Source: Prevotella ihumii (lineage in GTDB: Bacteria; Bacteroidota; Bacteroidia; Bacteroidales; Bacteroidaceae). From it: 61,710 bases of DNA. The notes beneath the pieces were generated by a model that was not told where the DNA came from, ran no database searches, and worked only from the letters and a program-made list of their open reading frames with translations. Below are positions 45,001 through 52,803 of this stretch, piece by piece; position 1 is the first letter of the stretch, and each line of letters begins with the position of its first letter. The stretch spans positions 228,886 to 290,595 of the forward strand of contig NZ_LT706987.1 of assembly GCF_900155655.1 (NCBI RefSeq), read 5' to 3'. The translations under genes were made by a program, and so were the position numbers.

Positions 45001-45182
45001 CATAAAAGTAATGGGGGTGTGCTGCGTACCAATTGGGACAGGCGAAGAATACCCTGACGCATGTCCACAGGAGTGCAACAAACCCGAAAAACATTTGTTT
45101 CATTGAGTACAAACATAAGTTTTTCGGGCAAAGGTAGTAAAGCAAGAATGTTACACAAAGGCGGCTAATATTGGATGCTTAC
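45001..45182 (-). mobile_element. left-end fragment of an IS66-family element
   Basis: On the - strand the fragment begins with terminal sequence GTAAGCATCCAATATTAGCC (45182 down to 45163). About 65 bases later it encodes the TnpB start [31 protein letters not shown], then breaks off after LLCGD into helicase sequence. The same 20-base terminus occurs at 61538-61557. The usual tnpA is absent between the terminus and tnpB. Confidence 0.8.
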
Positions 45183-45510
45183 AATATTTCGGTTTCGTCT
45201 GTAAATATTATAGTCAATCAAGCAGCAACGAAAGGACACCAAAAGCGAAGTAAGGCAAATACTGCTAAGATAATGTCAGAGACGAGAATCCGTCTTATAA
45301 AACGAGAACGTGCAAAGGCTATTTTTGGTCTTAGTCAGGAAACAAAGATCAAAGTATTCCCTAATAAGCAGAAATATAGAGTACGAGATCGGCTGAAACG
45401 ATGTCGATATGATGTTGAACGTAATAGCATAGATGTGTTTATTGATGATGAGACTCGTCGTCATAACAATATTGAGACTGAGGCACAGAAGTTAGGTTTT
45501 AACATTCTAA

Positions 45511-47610
45511 CCCAAGTTTAACACCTATCATCGTAGAATCTTGCTATTATTATACTTTTTCAGTTTTGGCTATGGACTCTGTGTCCTACAAATTTTTATT
45601 TTTCTGAATGGTGCATATTTCAGTTTTAATTTATCGTATATAGCAGTTGCCTGCTTTGAGGGATTGCTGCATTGTCGCATCTGTACGATGTCTCCTAACG
45701 GGTTCCTACCTTCCGTGGTTACAAGTTTCTGGGTGCTCATCCTCCGCACGATTTCGGTCCAATAGCAGGATTCGCCTTCTCGCTTCAATTGGCAGCGGAT
45801 GGTATTTACCACCCAGTAGGCAAGCAGACCGAAGAAAAGATGCGCATCGCTCCGGTCATCGGTCTGATGATATATAGGACGGAGGTTCAGGTCGGTCTTC
45901 AACTGCCTGTTGGTACATTCGATTTCTCGTATGAGGTTGTAATAGTCCCATGTGGTACGCTCGTCGAGTGTTTCTACATTGGTCCGTAGGAAGTATACGC
46001 CGTGTCCGGACTCGATGGCTGAGAGGTCTTTGAGCTTCCAGTCTACACGTAGCATTTCCTTTGGTTTTTCTTCGTTTCTAATGTAGTCTATCGCATAGTA
46101 TCTTGCGATAGAAGGATATTTCTGTATGGCTCGTCCCGTACGCTCTACAACCTTCTCGTAGAGTTTCGTTCCACCTTTCTTTGCAATACCATCATTTATC
46201 TTCTTCAGCTCTGTCTCAAATCTTTCACGCCAAAGTTTGTTCATTGACGATTCGGTCATAGCCTTAGATGGAGAGGTTATCTCAAGATAGTAGTCCTCAC
46301 CTTCGGTGTGTACCTTGTTGAGCGTTATCGTTTGCTTTCGGGCGTCTTTTACCATCACACTCTTATGGTCCTCACTGAGCGTGTAATCTTTCAGCTTGGT
46401 GCGGGATACGCAGAGATAGTTGTAACCCTTTGCCTTAATAAGATTTAGATTCTCTTCGGTTGCAATACCTGCATCCATCACAATAAGCGATTTTTCTTTT
46501 TGTACAGGATTCCTGTCTGCCAGCGTATCTATCATATCAGGCAGTGATTTAGGGTCAGCCGTATTGCCTTCCAGGATAGAAGAATAGCGTATGAAGCCCT
46601 CCTTATTGATACACAGGGCCAGGACGAGAAGTTTACAATCAGATCGCTTCTCTTTCGACCTACCAAACTGTGCCTTCTTGCTTTCACGCTTACTACCCTC
46701 AAAGTAGAAGTTTGTCAAGTCAAAGAGCATCAGCTTGTTATCTATATTAAAAAGGTTATCTGTTACATTGCACAAGTGACGTTCTATCTTCTCTTTAAGT
46801 TCATAGAGTTTGTCCGTTACCTTGTACAGGGCATTGATACCCGGAGTCCAGTCTTGCGACCCAGTGTAAAGTTCGGCGGCAGCCGAATTATCCCTGAGAT
46901 AATAATACGAGGAACGTTCAGATACGGCATACACAGTCCGGATGATGAGCGCAGAGAGTGCGGTGTGGATAGAATGGTTGCTCCATCCTTGGTCACGCAG
47001 GAACTCTTCCAGCCCCAGCTTATCAATGGTCTGCTTACAGAGCCATTCTGCACCAACATTCCTTGCGTCAGTATGTTCTGCCGTAGCAAGATCGATATAA
47101 CGTTCAGACTCCTTTCTTGCCTTCTGTTCCTTCTTATCGAATCTATCAATTCCACCTTCCTCTTTCATCCGTTGCCACCACTCATCCGCCTTAGCCTGTT
47201 CCAGTTCAGTAAGCCCCTCCAAATGCTTGCCAAATAAAGAATTAGTTCCTCTGTTCTTAAAACGCTCTGTAAGTGCAAAAGCAATTCTTCTCACCTGCAA
47301 GGCTGTGAGAGAAGGTTCAAAACCAATATTGAGTAGGATGAGCGAATGTACGTGTCCAACCACGTCACGATACGACTCTTTAAGTCTATAATAAAGAGCC
47401 TTTTCACCAGTTGCCGGATTAAAACGTGTCTGTACATTTGCGTGCATAGGTGCAAAGTAACAAAAAAAAATTGATATGCTAGTGTCCTACAAATCAGATT
47501 TAGCCCGTATTCAGAAAACGCTACGGCTGATTATTAAGTACTTAGCAAACCTGAAACCCTCAAAACACACTGAAAATTTATGAAAAATAATTATGCCCGT
47601 TAAACTTGGG
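45511..47610 (-). mobile_element. IS1634-like insertion sequence, 2,100 bp
   Basis: Termini CCCAAGTTTAAC (45511-45522) and GTTAAACTTGGG (47599-47610) are perfect 12-base inverted repeats. Flanks CTAA (45507-45510) and CTAA (47611-47614) are the target duplication, and removing the element restores the host reading frame. A 13-base direct repeat GTGTCCTACAAAT lies inside at both ends (45581, 47482), of unknown purpose. Confidence 0.88.
45570..47447 (-). CDS. IS1634-family transposase
   Basis: 625 residues, DDE transposase of the IS4 superfamily. Visible segments include GNTADPKSLPDMIDTL, SLIVMDAGIATEENLNLIKAKGYNYLCV (second catalytic Asp region) and the C-terminal YYNLIREIECTNRQLKTDLNLRPIYHQ with the catalytic Glu. 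The frame is full length and uninterrupted, so the element may be active. Confidence 0.9.
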   Translation of the reverse strand: MHANVQTRFNPATGEKALYYRLKESYRDVVGHVHSLILLNIGFEPSLTALQVRRIAFALTERFKNRGTNSLFGKHLEGLTELEQAKADEWWQRMKEEGGIDRFDKKEQKARKESERYIDLATAEHTDARNVGAEWLCKQTIDKLGLEEFLRDQGWSNHSIHTALSALIIRTVYAVSERSSYYYLRDNSAAAELYTGSQDWTPGINALYKVTDKLYELKEKIERHLCNVTDNLFNIDNKLMLFDLTNFYFEGSKRESKKAQFGRSKEKRSDCKLLVLALCINKEGFIRYSSILEGNTADPKSLPDMIDTLADRNPVQKEKSLIVMDAGIATEENLNLIKAKGYNYLCVSRTKLKDYTLSEDHKSVMVKDARKQTITLNKVHTEGEDYYLEITSPSKAMTESSMNKLWRERFETELKKINDGIAKKGGTKLYEKVVERTGRAIQKYPSIARYYAIDYIRNEEKPKEMLRVDWKLKDLSAIESGHGVYFLRTNVETLDERTTWDYYNLIREIECTNRQLKTDLNLRPIYHQTDDRSDAHLFFGLLAYWVVNTIRCQLKREGESCYWTEIVRRMSTQKLVTTEGRNPLGDIVQMRQCSNPSKQATAIYDKLKLKYAPFRKIKICRTQSP

Positions 47611-48459
47611 CTAAAGCCCATTCAGAAGTTACCTATCCTTCTGTTGGTATCAGAAGAGCGCAACACAGGTAAAAGTACCTTCCTCAACTTCCTTAAAGCC
47701 ATCTTTAAGGACAATGTAACCTTTAATACGAATGAGGATTTTCGCAGTCAGTTCAATGCTGACTGGGCAGGAAAGCTCATTATCGTAGTAGATGAAGTGC
47801 TGCTTAACCGTAGGGAAGACAGTGAACGACTAAAGAATCTAAGTACCACACATACCTACAAGGTGGAAGCCAAAGGAAAAGACCGCTCTGAAATAGCCTT
47901 CTTTTCCAAGTTTGTGCTCTGTTCCAACAACGAGTACCTCCCTCTTATCATAGATATGGGAGAAACCCGCTATTGGGTAAGAAAAATAGAAAAACTGCAA
48001 TCTGATGATACAGATTTCCTCAAGAAGCTCAAAGAAGAAATACCTGCCTTTCTATTTTTTCTCCAGCATCGCACACTAAGTACCCAAGAAGAAAGCCGTA
48101 TGTGGTTCAATCCTAAACTCACGGAAACACCAGCTTTAAAACGAATTATTAGGAGCAATCGTAACAAGTTGGAGATTGAAATGGCAGAACTTGCCATTGA
48201 CATTATGCAACAGATGAATATCAGGGAATATTCCTTCTGTCTGAATGATATTGTTTCACTACTCAACTTCACACAGGTGAAAGCCGAAAAAGGGCAAGTG
48301 CGTAAAGTAGTACAGGATATTTGGAAGCTACAACCAGCAAGTAATACGCTTTGCTATACCACTTACCAGATAGATTACAACCGCCCCAACTATTATTCTG
48401 ATGTCAGGCGCATGGGAAGGTACTATACGGTCACCCTCGAACAACTTTTAGCGTTATAA

Positions 48460-49067
48460 CCCTTATTATTTTGATGAATTGATGAAAAGAGAATATAACT
48501 CACTGAACATAAGGGAAATAAATACTCATCAAAAAGACATCATAAATAAATCATTGATGAAGAGGTTATTGCTATCCAAAAGAGAAATTATCATGTATAT
48601 ACATGGTTCCTCTTTTGGTCAGCAGTAAATCCCGAACAAGTGAAGTCGCGATAATCCTACTTCGTGAAGTAGGCAGCACTTTTGTCCGCACAAAAGTACA
48701 ACTTGCTACTCTAAAAAATATACTCTTCTTCTATGAAAAGACAAAATATCGAGATTGTGAAATATAGAAGTCATGATTATATGATAAAAAGATAATGGCT
48801 TTATATGATAAAAAGATATAGCGATGAGGATAATATGAAATCATCATATCCTAATCATGTCGTAAGGATAACAAGATATTAACATCTGTTTTCTTCATAA
48901 ACTTACTAAACTATAGCAATAGGATTGTTCCAATAGTTCCTCTTCATTTCCCTCATGATAAATACTTTGATGAATAAATGATGAGTGGTACATTCTCTGA
49001 ATATCAATCACTTATCCCCAAATTCATCAAATCATCAATTTTCTAACAACATCTAAACTGTACGAAT
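48460..49067. other. 608-base intergenic region before the mobilization module
   Basis: No gene. It contains the oriT-like hairpins described separately (48656-48709), a direct repeat of TATATGATAAAAAGATA at about 48778 and 48812, and AT-rich sequence. Confidence 0.5.
48656..48709. other. candidate oriT of the MOBV module
   Basis: Two perfect hairpins in a row: CCTACTTC-GT-GAAGTAGG (48656-48673) and ACTTTTGT-CCGC-ACAAAAGT (48678-48697), then ACAACTTGCTAC. MOBV oriT sites typically have a hairpin immediately before the nick. The stretch AAAAGTACAACTTGCTAC matches AAAGGTACAACTTGCTAC in the first oriT candidate (30948-30965) at all but one base. Confidence 0.5.
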
Positions 49068-50006
49068 ATGAATATCGAAACCGCAAAACAGATAAAACTA
49101 CAAGACTTTCTACAAGCGATAGGGCATACTCCTATCAAAGTAAGTGGTGAAAAGCTCTATTACAAATCACCCTTTAGGAATGAAACAGTAGCATCGTTCA
49201 AAGTCAATACAAAACTTAATCTTTGGTATGACTTCGGACTAGGCAAAGGAGGTAGCATCATCGCACTTGCAGAAGAGTTATACCATTCAAGAGATATTTC
49301 CTATTTGCTTGCACAAATAGCAAAATTAACTCTAGGTATATCAGCTATGAGCTATCATTCCTATCAACCTACAAAGACAGCGGTACCAGAAGAGTCTGCT
49401 TTTAAGGATATAAAAGTGTATGAACTATCTCACCCTGCTTTACTTCGTTATCTCTCTGAGCGCAAAGTGGATTTAGAGATCGCTCAAAAGGAATGTGTAG
49501 AACTTCATTTTACCCATAAAGATAAAACCTACTTCGCTATAGGTTTTGCTAACAAGGCTGGTGGCTACGAACTTCGCAACTCATTCTTCAAAGGCTGCAT
49601 AGCACCTAAATCATTTACGATTATCAAATCGAAAGACCAAGCCAATAGCTGTCTGATATTTGAGGGATTTATGGACTATCTATCTTATATGGCCTTGCAA
49701 AAGCAAGGTAAGGGTATCTTAACCCTTAGTGATGACAAGTCAGTGGGAGTTTCGGATTATATCATCCTTAACTCCGTCACCAACTTGCAAAAGGCAAAGA
49801 GCCTTTTAACCTCCTACGGACACATCGTTTGTCTTTTCGACAACGATAGATCAGGCTGGACAGCTTATGTAGAACTCTCAAAAGAGTTAGGGTATAAGGT
49901 TAAAGATGGCGCACGAGCTTACTCAAAATATAAGGATATTAACGACCTACTTTGTGATAAACCTATCATCATTCAACAACAAAAGGGAAAAGGAAAGGGG
50001 CTATAA
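49068..50006 (+). CDS. Toprim-domain primase of a mobilizable element
   Basis: 312 residues. The N-terminal zinc-finger-like primase region lacks the usual CHC2 cysteines (YYKSPFRNETVASFKVNTKLNLWYDFG keeps the CHC2-domain spacing). A Toprim-2 domain follows, with LIFEGFMDYLSYM (about 202) and VCLFDNDRSGWTAY (about 257). It is typical of Bacteroides mobilizable transposons, next to the mob gene. Basic tail KGKGKGL. Confidence 0.85.
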   Translation: MNIETAKQIKLQDFLQAIGHTPIKVSGEKLYYKSPFRNETVASFKVNTKLNLWYDFGLGKGGSIIALAEELYHSRDISYLLAQIAKLTLGISAMSYHSYQPTKTAVPEESAFKDIKVYELSHPALLRYLSERKVDLEIAQKECVELHFTHKDKTYFAIGFANKAGGYELRNSFFKGCIAPKSFTIIKSKDQANSCLIFEGFMDYLSYMALQKQGKGILTLSDDKSVGVSDYIILNSVTNLQKAKSLLTSYGHIVCLFDNDRSGWTAYVELSKELGYKVKDGARAYSKYKDINDLLCDKPIIIQQQKGKGKGL

Positions 50007-50189
50007 ATCATCGCTTACTCCCCTATGGATATTTCATAAAGCGAAATACCATAGCTCATTAGGGCATTTTCTTTACGCAGCCGTTACACTCCTATGCTAA
50101 AAATGCCCAATGAGCAAAGGGGAATCCCCTTTTGAAACCCCGAAGAGAATCATCAACCTAAACGTAAAAACAAATAATGTAAGAGGACT

Positions 50190-51530
50190 ATGGGATACGC
50201 AGTATTACATTTAGAGAAAGCAAAAGGAGCCGACACGGGTATGTCTGCTCATATCGAACGCACCATTCATCCTAAGAATGCAGATGAAAATCGCACTCAC
50301 TTAAACAAAGAACTCATTGAGTTCCCTGATGGAATCCACTCCCGAAGTGAAGCAATAAGCCATCGCATCAATACGGCTGGTATCACTCGCAAGATTGGTA
50401 AGAATCAAGTACGAGCAATCCGGGTATTGCTCACAGGAACGCACGAGGAAATGAAGCAGGTAGAAGAAAGTGGACAACTTGGTAACTGGTGTCAAGATAA
50501 CATTCAATGGTTACAAGAAACCTACGGCAAAGAGAACGTAGTGTCGGCTATTCTGCACATGGACGAACACACACCACATATCCATGCGACGATTATACCT
50601 ATTGTTACCTGTGAGCAAAGGAAAGCAAAGAAAGAAGAAGAGAATGGTAAAAGGAAGTACCGAAAGAAGAAATCTGGTATAGTCAGACTATGTGCAGATG
50701 ATGTCATGGCACGCAATAAGCTAAAGCATTATCAAGATAGCTATGCCCAACTTATGAACAAGTATGGATTACAACGTGGTATTGAGGGATCTGAAGCGAA
50801 ACATATCTCTACTTCAGACTATTATAAGTCTCTCATTGGAGCAACAGAGAACTTACAAAGTGAGTTGCAAACACTTGAAACAAACAAGGAGCAACTACAG
50901 TCAGAACTCAGAGAAGTAAATCAAGACATTAAGATGGAGAAACTCAAAAACTCTGCCGTAAATGCAACAATAGCCATTACTGATAGTGTATCTTCTCTTT
51001 TCGGAAATAATAAGGTAAAGCGATTAGAAGAAGAAAACAAGCAGCTTAATGCAGACAAGGCTACTTTGGAGGGGAATATCTCTACGCTCAAAAGGCAAAT
51101 GGAGACTTCTGAAATGATGTATCAGCAGCAAGTGGAAACAATAAAAGATGAGTTCACCCAATACTCGATTAGCAAACAAGAAGAGGAAAGAAAGTTGGAC
51201 GAACTTATTCCTTATCTTGCCGATATTAAGGCTATCGTGTGTGAATGCTTGCAAATGGGCTTTACTCCTAATTTAATAAAGGCTATTGCATGCTTCAAGA
51301 AAGTTAACTTCCGTGGTTCGCTTTATTCTAAGCAGCATAATCGTAAGTTTGACACGGAGCAATCTGTTGCATACATTAAAAATGTTGTTCGACCTGAACA
51401 GAAAAACAAGTGGCAATTGTTTATTGATGATTTGCCTGTAGTTGAGTGGTTTAAGATGAAATATGAACAGTGGAGGGCGAAAAATGAGTATAAGATTTCT
51501 CAAAATAGAATTGGGAGAATGAAAATATAA
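50190..51530 (+). CDS. MOBV-family relaxase (Pre/Mob type)
   Basis: 446 residues. The N-terminal Mob/Pre domain is GYAVLHLEKAKG with HIER and the metal-binding motif HMDEHTPHIHATIIPI (about 120-135). A long coiled coil follows (about 225-330, ENLQSELQTLETNKEQLQSEL). Such relaxases mobilize elements using another element's channel, which the conjugative module in this window could provide. It ends NRIGRMKI. Confidence 0.9.
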   Translation: MGYAVLHLEKAKGADTGMSAHIERTIHPKNADENRTHLNKELIEFPDGIHSRSEAISHRINTAGITRKIGKNQVRAIRVLLTGTHEEMKQVEESGQLGNWCQDNIQWLQETYGKENVVSAILHMDEHTPHIHATIIPIVTCEQRKAKKEEENGKRKYRKKKSGIVRLCADDVMARNKLKHYQDSYAQLMNKYGLQRGIEGSEAKHISTSDYYKSLIGATENLQSELQTLETNKEQLQSELREVNQDIKMEKLKNSAVNATIAITDSVSSLFGNNKVKRLEEENKQLNADKATLEGNISTLKRQMETSEMMYQQQVETIKDEFTQYSISKQEEERKLDELIPYLADIKAIVCECLQMGFTPNLIKAIACFKKVNFRGSLYSKQHNRKFDTEQSVAYIKNVVRPEQKNKWQLFIDDLPVVEWFKMKYEQWRAKNEYKISQNRIGRMKI

Positions 51531-51568
51531 TATTACAACGAAAGCAACATTTTTACGTGGAAAAAGTG

Positions 51569-51596
51569 TTGTTATCAATATTTTTGCTTATATTTG
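51569..51596 (+). promoter_or_regulatory. promoter of the restriction-modification operon
   Basis: TTG 51569-51571 and TATATTTG 51589-51596, with a slightly short 17-base spacer. The ATG at 51604 follows so closely that the transcript would be nearly leaderless from this site. Confidence 0.4.
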
Positions 51597-51603
51597 CCAA
51601 ATA

Positions 51604-51918
51604 ATGACAAATCACAATGTGACAACTATGGTTTTTTCTGAAAGACTTAAAGAGTTGCGGGAACAAAAAGGATTACTTCAACGGCAATTAGCGTCTGCTT
51701 TGGAGATAGATACTCCTATGTATAGTCGAATTGAGCGAGGAGAGCGTAAAGCCAAGAGGGAACAAGTAATTTTACTTGCAAAACTTCTTGAAACAGATGA
51801 AAGAGAGTTAATCCAACTTTGGCTCGCAGATAAGGTTTATGATGTGCTTGCAGAAGAAGATTGTGCAAGTGGAGTGTTGAATATGGTTGCTGAAAGTATA
51901 AGAGAATATGGAAAATAA
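51604..51918 (+). CDS. XRE-family regulator, probable controller of the R-M operon
   Basis: 104 residues. An HTH_3 domain (about 10-65: FSERLKELREQKGLLQRQLASAL, MYSRIERGERKAKRE) is followed by a short helical tail. A later Met (51631) may be the true start. It overlaps the methyltransferase by 11 bases, the usual place of a C-protein that delays restriction until DNA is methylated. Confidence 0.8.
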   Translation: MTNHNVTTMVFSERLKELREQKGLLQRQLASALEIDTPMYSRIERGERKAKREQVILLAKLLETDERELIQLWLADKVYDVLAEEDCASGVLNMVAESIREYGK

Positions 51919-52798
51919 CATTCAAGATTTTGTTAATAAGGTTATTGAAGATGATTGTCTGAAGGTTATGCCTAATATTCCAGACAAATCAGTAGATATG
52001 ATTTTGTGCGATTTACCCTACGGAACAACACAAAATAAGTGGGATTCCGTCATTGACTTAGATAAGCTTTGGCAACAATATATGCGTATTATAAAAGATA
52101 ATGGTGCTATTGTTCTAACTGCGCAAGGTCTTTTCACGGCAAAGCTGATTTTAAGCAATGAAGATTGGTTCAAATACAAAATAGTTTGGATAAAATCAAA
52201 ATCAACAAATTTCTTAAATGCTAAGAAGCAACCTTTGAGAAAGCATGAAGATATTTGTGTGTTTTATAAACAGCAACCCACATACAATCCCCAAATGACA
52301 AAGGGAGAGAGCTATGATAAAGGTATTCGCAAAAATCAATATACAGGAAGTTATGGAGATTTCAAGCCACGACATGTTCAGAGTAACGGCATGCGTTATC
52401 CAAATGATGTCCTATGTATGGATGATAATGAAATTCCAATAGAAGATTTTTTATATGTAAAAACGGCAGAGTCAGAAGGAACTGTATATCATCCAACTCA
52501 AAAACCTGTTGAGCTTGGGCGATACTTAATAAGAACATTCTCTAACCCTGGCGATATTATTCTTGATAATGCTTGTGGCAGTGGTAGTTTCTTAGTTGCT
52601 GCTGCTATGGAGCATAGAAAGTATATCGGAATTGAGAAAAATCAGAATGTAATGCTACATAAGGTCAAAGAAATAGATTATATACAAGTATGTGCAGATC
52701 GCCTTGCAGAGGTTACTGCTAAGCAGCACAATGATAAAATGGAACCTGTCATACAAGGTCTTTTTGACAACAAAGTATATACCTCCGCTGCAAAGTAA
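51908..52798 (+). CDS. DNA methyltransferase (N4/N6, beta-class order)
   Basis: 296 residues. Catalytic motif IV LCDLPYGTTQNKWD (about 33-46) precedes the SAM-binding motif I ILDNACGSGSFLVAA (about 218-232), the order of beta-class enzymes. The region between holds the target-recognition part. It probably methylates the recognition site of the fused nuclease encoded downstream. Confidence 0.9.
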   Translation: MENNIQDFVNKVIEDDCLKVMPNIPDKSVDMILCDLPYGTTQNKWDSVIDLDKLWQQYMRIIKDNGAIVLTAQGLFTAKLILSNEDWFKYKIVWIKSKSTNFLNAKKQPLRKHEDICVFYKQQPTYNPQMTKGESYDKGIRKNQYTGSYGDFKPRHVQSNGMRYPNDVLCMDDNEIPIEDFLYVKTAESEGTVYHPTQKPVELGRYLIRTFSNPGDIILDNACGSGSFLVAAAMEHRKYIGIEKNQNVMLHKVKEIDYIQVCADRLAEVTAKQHNDKMEPVIQGLFDNKVYTSAAK

Positions 52799-52803
52799 TA
52801 GTT

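Larger units (their letters stand above)
45183..48459 (+). pseudogene. superfamily-3 primase/helicase gene, truncated by IS66 and split by IS1634
   Basis: The 5' fragment (45183-45510) and 3' fragment (from 47612) join in frame when the IS and one CTAA copy are removed: ...LGFNIL then KPIQKLPILLLVSEERN. The 3' part has Walker A EERNTGKSTFLNFL, Walker B KLIIVVDEVLL and the sensor FVLCSNNEYLPLII of SF3/D5-type plasmid and phage helicases, running to LEQLLAL. The N-terminus was removed by the IS66 end at 45182. Frames starting at 45171 and 47593 use IS bases and are not true starts. Confidence 0.85.

Noticed and set aside
43304..45145. Intact 613-residue helicase
   Set aside because: The first ~50 residues are IS66 sequence read out of frame; true homology starts near [13 protein letters not shown] and lacks the N-terminal helicase and methylase domains.
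45171..45521. Independent 116-residue gene
   Set aside because: Its start lies in the IS66 terminus and its stop in the IS1634 terminus; it is the middle fragment of the interrupted SF3 helicase gene.
45581..47494. 13-base GTGTCCTACAAAT repeat as target-site duplication of the IS1634-like element
   Set aside because: This would cut off the transposase C-terminus, whereas CTAA at 45507/47611 with perfect 12-base inverted termini restores the host frame.
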